Source of the DNA: Actinomycetota bacterium
GTDB taxonomy: Bacteria; Actinomycetota; Thermoleophilia; RBG-16-64-13
DNA length: 57,780 nt
Direction of reading: 5' to 3'
Assembly (NCBI GenBank): GCA_018830645.1
Contig: JAHJSA010000004.1
Coordinates: forward strand, 1-57,780
Part shown: positions 48,676 to 57,127 of the stretch, piece after piece
Layout of the letters: each line of letters opens with the position of its first letter
Position numbering within the stretch: position 1 is the first letter of the stretch
Notes under the pieces: model-generated
The model's database searches: none
Told to the model about the DNA's origin: nothing
Seen by the model: the letters and a program-made list of their open reading frames with translations, nothing else
Program-made: the position numbers and the translations under genes

Positions 48676-50117
48676 CGGTGCTCCCGGGCGGGACGCTCCC
48701 GCTCGCCGCCGCCCCCCTCGGGACGCCCGTCGTCCTGCATGTCGCTGAAGCGGGTGTACCGCTCGTTGAACGCCAGCTTGCAGTCGCCGATGGGACCGTT
48801 GCGCTGCTTGCCCACGATGATCTCGGCCATGCCCATGTCGACGCTGTCCTTGTTGTATACCTCGTCGCGGTAGATGAACAGGACGACGTCGGCATCCTGC
48901 TCGATCGCGCCTGATTCCCGCAGGTCGGAGAGCACGGGCCGACGGTTGGTGCGCTGCTCCACCTGGCGCGACAACTGAGAGAGCGCCAGCACCGGCACGT
49001 CGAGGTCTCTCGCCAGGATCTTCAGGCCCCGCGAGATGCGCGACACCTCCTGCTGGCGGTTCTCCGTGCCGGCGTCGCCCATCATGAGCTGGAGGTAGTC
49101 GATCACGATCAACCCGAGGCCCTTCTCCTTGGCCTTCAATCGCCGCGACTTCGCCCGGATCTCCATCAGGTTCACAGACGCGGTGTCGTCGATGAAGATG
49201 GGCGCGTTGTGCAGGGGAGTGCACGCCGCGGTGAGCTTCGCCCACTCCCCCGTGGTGAGCTTCCCGTGCCGTAGCCGATGACTGTCGACCCGCGCCTCGG
49301 AGCACATCATGCGCTGCACAAGCTCCATCTTCGACATCTCGAGGCTGAACAGGGCGACGCCTTTGCCCTGATCGACGGCTACATTGCGGGCAAGATTGAG
49401 CGCCAGGGCCGTCTTCCCCATGGAGGGACGCCCCGCCAGGACCACCAGGTTGGCCGGCTGGAAGCCGGTGATCTTCTCATCGAGCCGGCGAAAACCGGTC
49501 TCGACCCCGCGGGCCCGCCTACCCTCCGACATGGTCTTCTCGAGCTCGGCGAACTGCTCGCTGATGAGATCGCCCATGGGGCTGAACTCGGCGGACACCC
49601 GGCTCTGCGAGATGCTGAAGACCATCTGCTCCGCCCGGTCGATCAGGTCGACAGGCTCACCCTCGCGCTGGTACCCCAGCTCCGCGATGCCGGAGCCCAC
49701 CTGGATCAGCGACCTGAGCAGGTAGTTCTCTCGTACGATCTCCGCGTAGTACCGAGCGTTCGTCGCCACGGGCACCGCCGAGACCAGCGAGTGGACGAAG
49801 GCGCGCCCACCCACCTCTTCGAGACACCCCGCGTTGCTGAGCGACTCGCTCACCATGATGGGGTCGACGGGCTCACCGCCGGCGTACAGTTGCTCGATCG
49901 CCTCGTAGATGAACTGGTGGCTGCGCCGATAGAAGTAGTTCGGCCGCAACACCTCCGTGACACCCGCGATCAAGTTGGGGGCGACCATGAGCGCACCGAG
50001 GACGGACACCTCGGCATCCAGGTTCTGGGGCATCAGGTTCTCCGCCCTGTTGCCCGCACCACCAGGTCCGTTGCCGCTCATCATGGCCCCCAGCATCCGC
50101 CGCTCACTCCGAATCAC
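48672..50117 (-). CDS. dnaB: replicative DNA helicase DnaB
   Basis: Hexameric fork helicase. About 480 residues. The N-terminal primase-interacting domain starts near PQNLDAEVSVLGALMVAPN. RecA core: Walker A VLAGRPSMGKTALAL, Walker B GLIVIDYLQLM and the arginine-finger region. No intein. The first ~28 residues are uncertain; an internal ATG at 50084 is a second start candidate. Between rplI and the pabB-like gene. Confidence 0.96.
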   Translation of the reverse strand: MIRSERRMLGAMMSGNGPGGAGNRAENLMPQNLDAEVSVLGALMVAPNLIAGVTEVLRPNYFYRRSHQFIYEAIEQLYAGGEPVDPIMVSESLSNAGCLEEVGGRAFVHSLVSAVPVATNARYYAEIVRENYLLRSLIQVGSGIAELGYQREGEPVDLIDRAEQMVFSISQSRVSAEFSPMGDLISEQFAELEKTMSEGRRARGVETGFRRLDEKITGFQPANLVVLAGRPSMGKTALALNLARNVAVDQGKGVALFSLEMSKMELVQRMMCSEARVDSHRLRHGKLTTGEWAKLTAACTPLHNAPIFIDDTASVNLMEIRAKSRRLKAKEKGLGLIVIDYLQLMMGDAGTENRQQEVSRISRGLKILARDLDVPVLALSQLSRQVEQRTNRRPVLSDLRESGAIEQDADVVLFIYRDEVYNKDSVDMGMAEIIVGKQRNGPIGDCKLAFNERYTRFSDMQDDGRPEGGGGERERPAREHR

Positions 50118-50127
50118 GGGAGAGCGA

Positions 50128-50586
50128 CTACTTGGCCCCCTCCGGCGTGATGATCAACTTCATCTCTGCCTGTTCCACGCTCGCGTGCACGTCGACACGT
50201 ATCGTGAACGTACCGACGGTCTTGATGGGTTCCTCGATGTGCACGTGCCGCTTGTCGATGCGCACCTTGCGAGCGGCATAGATCGCCGAAGCCACATCCT
50301 GGTTGGTAATCGAACCGAAGAGTCGATCGGCGGTGCCGACCGGCGCCGGGATGGTGAGCACCGTCTTGCTGAGTAGGTCGCGCACTTCCTCGGCCTGCTC
50401 GGCCGCGCGACGCTCCCGCGCCTCGCGCTCTTCCTGCACCTTGCGCACGACTTCGATACGAGCCGACGTGGCGGTCTCGGCCAACTTCCGGGGAAGAAGG
50501 AAGTTCCGCGCGTAGCCATCGGACACGCCGGCCACTTCGCCCTTGCTGCCTACGTTCTCCACATCCTGCAACAGGATGATCTCCAT
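50128..50586 (-). CDS. rplI: 50S ribosomal protein bL9
   Basis: 152 residues: MEIILLQDVENVGSKGEVAG, then YARNFLLPRKLAE, a long connecting helix and a C-terminal RNA-binding domain. Directly follows the DUF2232 gene, 10 nt before dnaB. Confidence 0.97.
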   Translation of the reverse strand: MEIILLQDVENVGSKGEVAGVSDGYARNFLLPRKLAETATSARIEVVRKVQEEREARERRAAEQAEEVRDLLSKTVLTIPAPVGTADRLFGSITNQDVASAIYAARKVRIDKRHVHIEEPIKTVGTFTIRVDVHASVEQAEMKLIITPEGAK

Positions 50587-51606
50587 CTACATCTCCTCCT
50601 GATCGCCAGCGCCCTCGCGACCCCTCGGGCCAACAGACCCGGCGGGCGGTGTCGCAACGGCGAAGCGCTTCCTATAATCGAACCATGTATCCAACAGGCC
50701 CGCCCAGCTCGTGAACTGCAGCATGAGCTGACCCACCAGTGCCGCCGTGTACATCGCGACCCTGGTGCCGGTGCCGTACCCCCTGCTCGTCATGAACCAA
50801 TGGATCAGAGCCAGCCCTTGTATGAAGAACAAGGTCTGGAAGAACAAGAAGAGGTTCAACCCTACCAGTCGAGCGCTCTCCGCGGCGCCTCCGAACCGAC
50901 CGGCGAAGATCAGCAACGCCAGCCCGAAGATGAAACCGTACGAGGCCGACCAATGCAACCTGAATCGCGAGAAGGCGAGGTCTCCGGCGCCTTTCTCTCC
51001 CAGGTGGGGGAACACCACCGCGACCAGCGCCAAAGCCGCGCTCGCAAGCATGAGCCCTGCCACCCCGAGTATCGACGGCAGAAGATACGGCAGCATCGAG
51101 AACCACTCGCGCAGTTGCACGGACGCCTCTTCGACCACGGCCGGGTCCATGCCCATCGAGATGTACATCTGGCTGGCTGCAACCATCGACTCATCGAGCA
51201 GCTTGCCGAACTGATCGAAGCCGAGGCCGGCGATGAACCAGGCGACGGCCGTGGACGTGCCGAAAGTGACGGCGCCGCCGACCGTGACCGCCAGCAGTGT
51301 GGTCGTGAAGCCCCACTTACGAGCAAGTGCCACTCCCAACAGCGAGCCGACGATGCCGGTGACCAACAAGGTGAGCACACCGTTGCCGAGCCCGGTGAGC
51401 GCGGCGCTCAGAACACCCGCGCCGAACGCGGTAGCCAGACCCACGCCCAAGCCGCGCCTGAACGTGACGTAGGCCGTGGGCAGTGGAAGCACCGGCATCA
51501 GGAAGATCCCAAGGAATGGGATATACGCCGTGACGGCGCTCAGCACGACGGCGAGCGCTACGGCCTTCCCCGCCTCACTGGTCGCTCCTGTCGAAAAACC
51601 ACCCAT
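50587..51606 (-). CDS. DUF2232 (YybS-like) membrane protein
   Basis: 339 residues from MGGFSTGATSEAGKAVALAV, with about eight hydrophobic helices. The conserved C-terminal region has SASYGFIFGLALLIFAG, NLFLFFQTLFFIQGLALIHW and TWFDYRKRF. YybS sits between rpsR and rplI in many Firmicutes and Actinobacteria, and the position here matches. Function unknown. Stop touches the rplI start. Confidence 0.88.
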   Translation of the reverse strand: MGGFSTGATSEAGKAVALAVVLSAVTAYIPFLGIFLMPVLPLPTAYVTFRRGLGVGLATAFGAGVLSAALTGLGNGVLTLLVTGIVGSLLGVALARKWGFTTTLLAVTVGGAVTFGTSTAVAWFIAGLGFDQFGKLLDESMVAASQMYISMGMDPAVVEEASVQLREWFSMLPYLLPSILGVAGLMLASAALALVAVVFPHLGEKGAGDLAFSRFRLHWSASYGFIFGLALLIFAGRFGGAAESARLVGLNLFLFFQTLFFIQGLALIHWFMTSRGYGTGTRVAMYTAALVGQLMLQFTSWAGLLDTWFDYRKRFAVATPPAGSVGPRGREGAGDQEEM

Positions 51607-51653
51607 TGTCTGTCTGCGTGGGCCGGCCTCGACCCACACGCCTATCCCCAGCT

Positions 51654-51905
51654 CTACCGGTTGGAGTAGGGCAGCAGAGCCATCTCACGCCCACGCCTGA
51701 TGGCGACGGCGAGCTGGCGCTGATGGCGACGGCACGCCCCGCTGGTGCGGCGAGACTTGATCTTGGCACGCTCGGACATGAACCGACGCAGCTGGTTGTG
51801 GTCCTTGTAGTCGACGTGCTCTATCTTCTCTTTGCAGAAATAGCAGTACTTGCGCCGACGCTGGCCCGTCGTGGGCCGCGTTCGCCGCCTCTTGGCGAAT
51901 GCCAC
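51654..51905 (-). CDS. rpsR: 30S ribosomal protein bS18
   Basis: 83 residues. RKYCYFCKEKIEHVDYKD gives a CxxC pair as in zinc-type S18, then NQLRRFMSERAKIKSRRTSG and the basic tail. Follows ssb by 21 nt. Confidence 0.97.
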   Translation of the reverse strand: MAFAKRRRTRPTTGQRRRKYCYFCKEKIEHVDYKDHNQLRRFMSERAKIKSRRTSGACRRHQRQLAVAIRRGREMALLPYSNR

Positions 51906-51926
51906 GTGCGTTCCTCCTGATAATGA

Positions 51927-52382
51927 CTAGAACGGGATGTCGTCCTCGTCTTCGAAATCGATGTCGCGGAAGTCGGAGTCGCCGCCGGACTTGGCCGGAG
52001 CTTGGTCCCGATCGGACCGTCCGCCCGTGGACGCGCCACCGCCCTCACCCTGGCCGCCGATGAACATCACCGTATCGGCGATGATGTCGACGGTGCTCCG
52101 CTTTGAGCCATCCTGGGCTTCCCAGGAGTCGTAGTTCAAGCGCCCGTCGACGGCGACTTGACGACCCTTGCTCAGATACCGGGCGCAGTTCTCGCCCTGA
52201 GGCCCGAAGACTTTCACGGTGAAGTAGTTGGGCTTCTCAACCCACTGACCGGAGGCGTCTTTGGTGGATGAATTGACGGCAACCCCGAGGTTGCACACAG
52301 AGCCTCCACCCGAAAACTGCTTCAGCTCCGGATCCCTCGTAAGATTCCCCACGAGTGTAACGTGGGCGATGCCCCTGGCCAT
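51927..52382 (-). CDS. ssb: single-stranded DNA-binding protein
   Basis: 151 residues: OB fold beginning MARGIAHVTLVGNLTRDPEL, with YFTVKVFGPQGENCARYLSKG. A Gly/Asp-rich linker leads to the acidic partner-binding tip DEDDIPF. Between rpsF and rpsR, the classical operon. Confidence 0.97.
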   Translation of the reverse strand: MARGIAHVTLVGNLTRDPELKQFSGGGSVCNLGVAVNSSTKDASGQWVEKPNYFTVKVFGPQGENCARYLSKGRQVAVDGRLNYDSWEAQDGSKRSTVDIIADTVMFIGGQGEGGGASTGGRSDRDQAPAKSGGDSDFRDIDFEDEDDIPF

Positions 52383-52385
52383 GAT

Positions 52386-52736
52386 CTACTCCTCGGTGAT
52401 GGTCGCCGCGACAGGCGCGACGGGCGCGACGGCCGCGACGGGCGCGACGGGGTCTTCGAGACGCAGAGGCATGTTGCGGATCACCGCATCGGTGATCTTG
52501 AGCACACGCGTGATCTCGTCGAGTGTGGCGGGCTTGGCCTGAAAATACAGGACGGAATAGTAGCCCTCTGTCATGTGGTCGATCTCGTAGGCGAAGCGGC
52601 GCTTGCCCCAATCATCGACTTTGCCCATCACGCCCTCGTCTTTGGAGATCGTGTCCTTGATCCGAGCGAGCACCGCGGCGCGGGTCTCTTCGTCGGCGTC
52701 GGAGCGCAGGATGAGCATCAGCTCGTAGCTGTTCAG
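52386..52736 (-). CDS. rpsF: 30S ribosomal protein bS6, apparent CTG start
   Basis: 116 residues if read from CTG at 52736 (NSYELMLILRSDADEE...). No ATG, GTG or TTG exists in this frame between the strong AGGAGGTGAC site and the first ATG at 52718. That ATG would remove the conserved NSYEL beta-strand that opens all S6 proteins, and would leave the ribosome site too far away. CTG has 8-nt spacing. The core includes KRRFAYEIDHMTEGYYSVLYF. The C-terminal tail is an Ala/Pro/Val repeat (APVAAVAPVAPVAA). Confidence 0.93.
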   Translation of the reverse strand: MNSYELMLILRSDADEETRAAVLARIKDTISKDEGVMGKVDDWGKRRFAYEIDHMTEGYYSVLYFQAKPATLDEITRVLKITDAVIRNMPLRLEDPVAPVAAVAPVAPVAATITEE

Positions 52737-52856
52737 TTTCGGTCACCTCCTTCGGACTGTACGGCCCCGGCCTCACTGCCGGAGCAGGGGTGAAATATGG
52801 AGTTGTATCCCAGCGCCCTGAGCGCACGGGCCGCCTGAAGCGGACCGTGCAGTATA
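52737..52856 (-). promoter_or_regulatory. rpsF operon promoter and leader
   Basis: A TATACT hexamer (minus strand, 52856-52851) lies just past the DUF3343 stop and gives a ~110-nt leader. The leader contains a CCGGCAGTGAGGCCGG-type hairpin near the ribosome site. rpsF leaders in many bacteria bind the S6:S18 complex for autoregulation; this hairpin is a candidate but has not been checked against that motif. Confidence 0.45.
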
Positions 52857-52888
52857 CACATGCCGAAGGCGCCCGCACACCGCGCGCC

Positions 52889-53236
52889 TCAGCCCGTGCC
52901 CGTGTCGTTTCCGGGATCGCTCCGAGGCGGCCGCACCCCACCCCCGGCGCGACCCCCGACACCGGCAACCGAACGCCGCGCCCGACGCGCCCGCACCCTG
53001 CTCCTGCCGCCGGGCGAAGGACGATGGCGCGTGAACCCGACGTTTGCCGCCGCCAACACCTTCTCAGCCTGAACGAAGAAAGCGGCAGGCAGTGCAAGCG
53101 CGATGCCGCACAGGGCACCGGAGGTACCCGCCGGGCGGGGGATCACGTCGACGGCGAACCCGCTCTCGAGCAGCAGGTCTTCGGCCTTCAGTACGGCCTG
53201 CGTGGTCGGGAAGAGGAGTATCACGCTCGCAGCCAC
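52889..53236 (-). CDS. DUF3343 protein (putative Se/S carrier-like)
   Basis: 115 residues from GTG at 53236, with ACGGAG upstream. The first ~65 match DUF3343: ASVILLFPTTQAVLKAEDLL, then FAVDVIPRPAGTSGALCGIAL with the single conserved Cys. The C-terminal ~45 residues form an Arg/Gly/Pro tail not typical of the family (~80 residues). DUF3343 is frequent in anaerobes and has been linked to Se/S transfer, though unproven. A TATACT -10 and a hairpin lie upstream. Confidence 0.75.
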   Translation of the reverse strand: MAASVILLFPTTQAVLKAEDLLLESGFAVDVIPRPAGTSGALCGIALALPAAFFVQAEKVLAAANVGFTRHRPSPGGRSRVRARRARRSVAGVGGRAGGGVRPPRSDPGNDTGTG

Positions 53237-53261
53237 TCGTTCGTTCTCCGTGTGTTTTGGC

Positions 53262-53288
53262 CCACCATGCGGCCACGCCGCATGGTGG
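53262..53288. promoter_or_regulatory. perfect 11-bp palindrome in the DUF3343 leader
   Basis: CCACCATGCGG and its exact complement flank a 5-nt loop. It sits between a TATACT -10 (53302-53307, minus strand) and the start codon 26 nt downstream. It could be a repressor operator or an RNA hairpin. A T-run on the minus strand is absent, so a classic terminator is unlikely. Confidence 0.55.
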
Positions 53289-53388
53289 TCATCATGGCTC
53301 GAGTATACCCACCCACTCGGACGGAAAGGCCCGCGACAGGAACCGGTGGCGGACTGGTCCTCGGCGCGGGAGGCGCGGACACAACGAA

Positions 53389-53416
53389 GCCGTGCCCGGC
53401 CTGGGCCGGGCACGGC
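53389..53416 (-). terminator. GC-rich hairpin after the DUF4349 gene
   Basis: GCCGTGCCCGGC pairs with GCCGGGCACGGC around a 4-nt loop, 33 nt past the DUF4349 stop. It is followed on the minus strand by TTCGTTGT rather than a solid T tract, so termination strength is uncertain. Confidence 0.6.
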
Positions 53417-53448
53417 GCTCATCAAGGTTGAGGTTCGAACCTGCTCCC

Positions 53449-54582
53449 TTAGCTACCTGACCCAGAAGATGGGGGCACGCCGGGCTCGGTAGCTGCGGGC
53501 TCGCCGGGCTGCGCGACCTGCGCGGGAGGCGCTTGCTGAACCGGGGCGCCTTGCTGAACCGGGGCGCCCTGCTGGTACTCAGCGCCGTACGCGTGCTGCG
53601 GCGCACCGTAGGGATACCCCGCAAACTCTGGAACCCTCTCGGCGCGGGCGAAGCGTTTCATGATGAGCCTGACGACCTTGTACACGACCCAGCCGAGGAC
53701 GGCCAGGACGGCCAGGACGGGGATCGCGCCGCCCAGCGCGATCATGATCCCGTTCACGCTGTCGACGAAGGCGTGCAGCGCTTCCTTGAGCGCGTCGATG
53801 AAGCCCCATCCACCCGGGCCGCCGACGTCAGTGCCGGTCTCGTAGATGCTCATGGCGACGGTCGAGAAGCTGGTGTGCTCGTCGAGGAAGTTGATGCGCC
53901 CCTGCAGTTGTTCGATCTCCATCTGAGTCTGGGAGATCACCTGCCGCACCTGGAGCACCTCGTCGATGGTCTTGGCCCTGTCCATCAAGGCCAGAAGCGC
54001 TTTCTCCTGGGCCTTGGCGTTCTTCAGACGGGCGCTGAGGTCCACGAACTCTTCCGTGACGTCCTGGGTGTCGATCTCGCGGGACATCACTTCGCCCAGG
54101 CCGCCGGCGTCGGTGATCGTCTGATTGAAGGCCGACTCAGGCACGCGGATCGAGATGGTGCCGCTACGCAACGCTCCCTCTTCGCCGCTCGCGGAAGACC
54201 TCGAACTCACGAGGTAGCCTCCGTACTTGTCAGCCAGCAGGAGCGCCTTGTCGAACGCGATCTCGAACTGCCCCTCCTCGACCTCGATAAGCAGATAGGC
54301 GTTGCTTATCACCATGCGCTCGAGACTCTGACCTTCACCGGTCAGACTGCCGGCCAAGGTCTCCTGCGAACTCATCGCCTCGTCGGAAGCCTTGCCGTCC
54401 TGTTCGTACGGTTCGTACGAGAGCCCGGCCGGGCTCGAGGCGGCTACGGTGGTTTCGGGGCTCTCGCCGCGGAGGACGCTGTCGTTCGACCCACACCCCC
54501 ACAGCCCGAGCACCAGGACGAGGAGAAGCGCCACAAGCCCGGCCGACGAGCCCCGTCTCTTGAGATCAGACCTGCCTGTCAT
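53449..54582 (-). CDS. DUF4349 lipoprotein
   Basis: 377 residues from ATG at 54582, preceded by GAGGAG. Signal peptide with lipobox LWGC, then a Ser/Gly/Glu linker. The DUF4349 domain shows YLLIEVEEGQFEIAFDKALL, SGTISIRVPESAFNQTI, a coiled coil (AKAQEKALLALMDRAKTIDE) and the conserved INFLDEHTSFSTVAMSIYE. One transmembrane helix (IPVLAVLAVLGWVVYKVV) and a Gln/Pro/Ala tail with duplicated QQGAPV follow. A TAGAAT -10 is near 54651. Function unknown; membrane anchored at both ends. Confidence 0.85.
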   Translation of the reverse strand: MTGRSDLKRRGSSAGLVALLLVLVLGLWGCGSNDSVLRGESPETTVAASSPAGLSYEPYEQDGKASDEAMSSQETLAGSLTGEGQSLERMVISNAYLLIEVEEGQFEIAFDKALLLADKYGGYLVSSRSSASGEEGALRSGTISIRVPESAFNQTITDAGGLGEVMSREIDTQDVTEEFVDLSARLKNAKAQEKALLALMDRAKTIDEVLQVRQVISQTQMEIEQLQGRINFLDEHTSFSTVAMSIYETGTDVGGPGGWGFIDALKEALHAFVDSVNGIMIALGGAIPVLAVLAVLGWVVYKVVRLIMKRFARAERVPEFAGYPYGAPQHAYGAEYQQGAPVQQGAPVQQAPPAQVAQPGEPAATEPGVPPSSGSGS

Positions 54583-54729
54583 CACGCTCCTCCTCATGTC
54601 ACGCCGTCGCGGCGGCTGCCGTTCCCGCTTCTGTTGGTGACCATGGGACGATTCTACAACGACGGCAGGTTCCCAGGGCGCCGAATCAGGGGCCGGGGAC
54701 GAATCAAGGGCCGGGGGACATGCACCGCT

Positions 54730-55512
54730 CTACTCGTCGGAATCCAGCGCCACACGCACCGCCGCTACCACGCTCCGCACCGCTTCCACGTACTCGGGGG
54801 CGCGCTCGAAGGGAGGGGCCTCGTCGAGATCGGCCTGCCGCACGCCCGGGCTGAACGGGAGCGAACCGATGATCTGGAACCCGGTCAGCAGCGACTTCAA
54901 CTGCTCGAGCTCTTTCGCGTCCACTTTGTTCAACACGACGAACAGCCGCTTGATACCGATGTCGTCGGCGAGCCGCCGGATGGCGTCGGCGGTTCGCGCG
55001 CTGCGGGCGCCGGCCTCCACGACCACGATCATCGCGTCGACGCCCTGCGCCGTGCCACGCCCCAGGTGCTCGATCCCGGCCTCCATGTCGAGGATCACCA
55101 CTTCGTCCCGACGCAAGAGGAGGTGTCGGATCAACGAGCGCAGCAACACCGACTCGGGGCAGACGCAGCCTCCCGCGCCCTCCTTGACCGTGCCCATCAC
55201 CATGAGCCGTATGCCGTCGAGGGGCACGCTGAGCTCGTCGGGGATGTCGTCCACGCGCGGGTTGATCTTGAAGAAGCCGCCCATCGAGCCGGGCGTCGCC
55301 CCGGTACGCTCGGCGATGAGGTCCTTCATGTCGGCGATCGGGACGATGCCCCGCGCGATGTCGGCGGAGATGCCGAGGGCGCTCGCCAGGTTGGCGTCGG
55401 GATCGGCGTCGACGGCCAACACCCTGTAGCCCTCGGCCGCAAAGATGCGGGCCATCGTTCCCGCCAGAGTAGTCTTGCCGACGCCGCCCTTACCGGTGAC
55501 AGCGATCTTCAT
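54730..55512 (-). CDS. cooC: CooC-type ATPase for nickel insertion into CO dehydrogenase
   Basis: 260 residues of the MinD/NifH superfamily: deviant Walker A AVTGKGGVGKTTLAG, DADPDANLASALG, VVILDMEAGIEHLGRGTA and the CooC CxC pair in GGCVCPES. CooC dimers bind Ni and use ATP to load the [NiFe] cluster of CO dehydrogenase. No cooS/acs gene is in the window, so the client is elsewhere in the genome or is another nickel enzyme. Confidence 0.87.
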   Translation of the reverse strand: MKIAVTGKGGVGKTTLAGTMARIFAAEGYRVLAVDADPDANLASALGISADIARGIVPIADMKDLIAERTGATPGSMGGFFKINPRVDDIPDELSVPLDGIRLMVMGTVKEGAGGCVCPESVLLRSLIRHLLLRRDEVVILDMEAGIEHLGRGTAQGVDAMIVVVEAGARSARTADAIRRLADDIGIKRLFVVLNKVDAKELEQLKSLLTGFQIIGSLPFSPGVRQADLDEAPPFERAPEYVEAVRSVVAAVRVALDSDE

Positions 55513-55601
55513 AAGTCACAGCCTTTCTCTCGAGCCCGAGGCCCAGCACGCCTGCGGACGGACATCTCAGGGTTGGCGTGACGTCGTGCGCTCGTGTGGA
55601 G

Positions 55602-55904
55602 TCAGCGATCACGCCTCTTCACAATGTGCACCACCAGCGCCGACAGCAAACCGCTGACCCCGAGGAGTGAGCACAGTCCTCCCGCGCCGAGCAACAACGC
55701 GACAGCGAGAGCCGCGCCCTGTCCCACATACCCGTCGAGCAGGGTGCCGGTCGCGATCAAGAGCACACCCACCACAAGCACGGACGCGGGCCACTTCACC
55801 GGAGCCCTGCCGAGAGCACCATTGACCCGACGCGCAGCACTACTCCCAGCCGAAGCTATCGCCTGGTGCCAGTCCCCGTATCGTCGAACGCCCTTCCGAG
55901 ACAC
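55602..55904 (-). CDS. small hypothetical membrane protein
   Basis: 100 residues with two hydrophobic helices (ASVLVVGVLLIATGTLLDG and AALAVALLLGAGGLCSLLG) and basic ends. The start overlaps none; its upstream neighbour stops 1 nt away. No family recognised. Confidence 0.55.
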   Translation of the reverse strand: MSRKGVRRYGDWHQAIASAGSSAARRVNGALGRAPVKWPASVLVVGVLLIATGTLLDGYVGQGAALAVALLLGAGGLCSLLGVSGLLSALVVHIVKRRDR

Positions 55905-55905
55905 G

Positions 55906-57126
55906 TCAAGGGATCAAAGCGCGAAGCGCCGCAAGCACCTCGGTCGCATCTTCCGAGCTTCTGATGTTGCAGGCGACGACAGGAACGCTCGGCGATAGAT
56001 CGAGCAGCCTGCGAACCTGGTCTTCCGTCACCTTCTCGTCGGCCATAGAAGCGTACGACGCGACAACGTAGGGCCGATCGCCGATCTCCCCCATCAGCGC
56101 CACGTCTCGTCTCGACGCGACGACCGAGTCCTCAGAGTTGATGTTCACCAGCACCACGAAGCCCGAAGTCTCGAGCGCCATGCGCTTGACTACCGAGAGC
56201 GGGGTGCGCGACTCGGAGAAGTAGATCAGGGCGGCGTCTTCATCGTCCTCGCGGATGGCGGCTGCCAGATACACCTCCACCTCCTCATCGTCGACCTTCT
56301 CGATGCGCAGGTGGTTCGACACATCCGACGTGGACGCGGTGGTGAGAAAGGTGAGGTTGTAGATGTCGATGGGTCCCCGCAGAGCGATGGCCGTCTTCTG
56401 ACCGAGCAGCTCCAGGGTGGGATCGCGCAACGCGACCAGCCCGGTGCTGACCATGCCGAAGATCGTCTTGGCCGTGTTGAAGCGATCGAGCCCGGAGTCG
56501 ACGACGATGGTGTTGATGTCGCGATGGCCATCGGCGAAGCAGGCGATGCCCCATTCGGCGGCCGTCAGTCGCACCTCGCGCACGGTGACCGGCGCACTGA
56601 GCGACGGCACTTTCTCGAGCGAGCCAAGGGTGCGCATCACGAGTTCCCACTCGTCCACGCGCCGACATCCCTCCATGATGACGCCTTCGGCATCCATGGA
56701 GACCACCACGTCGGCCACCGGAGGCTCTTCGCCCATGGTGAACTGGAACTCGGCCTCCGGCCAGTTGAACAGGTTGAACACGGAGTCCTGGATCTGCTCC
56801 CTCACATACTGTTCGAGGGCCTCCTGCGAGACCAACCCGAGTTCCTTGAGCAACGCGCCCAGCAATCGAGGCTTCTCCGAGGCCCGCTGTTCGGCCAAGA
56901 CCGCTTGGAGCTCAGAGCCTCGCAGCTTGCCGGCACGCACGAGACGCTCACCTATGGGCGCCCCGCTCACGGTCGAGGTGGCGTAGTAGACCTCTCCGCC
57001 CTTGAAGTAGACGTGTCCGCCCTCCTTGCCCGAAGCTACCTTCAGAGCTCCGGTCCTTCCCCCCATCTTGAGCAGACGGAAGATCTCGGGAAGGCTGACG
57101 TCGCGTACGTGTCCTTGCAGCTGCAT
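55906..57126 (-). CDS. DUF4388 protein with degenerate GTPase-like C-terminal domain
   Basis: 406 residues. Residues 1-~110 are DUF4388 (PATAN-like): LPEIFRLLKMGGRTGALKV and VYFKGGEVYYAT. A winged-helix-like middle segment follows (TAAEWGIACFADGHRDINTI). Residues ~225-405 look like a MglA/Ras-type fold, with FVVLVNINSED and VVACNIRSSED strands, but lack a GxxxxGK[ST] Walker A. It may act as a pseudo-GTPase scaffold in signalling. Overlaps no gene; the acyltransferase lies just upstream. Confidence 0.72.
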   Translation of the reverse strand: MQLQGHVRDVSLPEIFRLLKMGGRTGALKVASGKEGGHVYFKGGEVYYATSTVSGAPIGERLVRAGKLRGSELQAVLAEQRASEKPRLLGALLKELGLVSQEALEQYVREQIQDSVFNLFNWPEAEFQFTMGEEPPVADVVVSMDAEGVIMEGCRRVDEWELVMRTLGSLEKVPSLSAPVTVREVRLTAAEWGIACFADGHRDINTIVVDSGLDRFNTAKTIFGMVSTGLVALRDPTLELLGQKTAIALRGPIDIYNLTFLTTASTSDVSNHLRIEKVDDEEVEVYLAAAIREDDEDAALIYFSESRTPLSVVKRMALETSGFVVLVNINSEDSVVASRRDVALMGEIGDRPYVVASYASMADEKVTEDQVRRLLDLSPSVPVVACNIRSSEDATEVLAALRALIP

Positions 57127-57127
57127 A

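Noticed and set aside
53533-55581. 682-codon plus-strand frame
   Set aside because: Antisense to the DUF4349 lipoprotein and cooC genes; no domain features.
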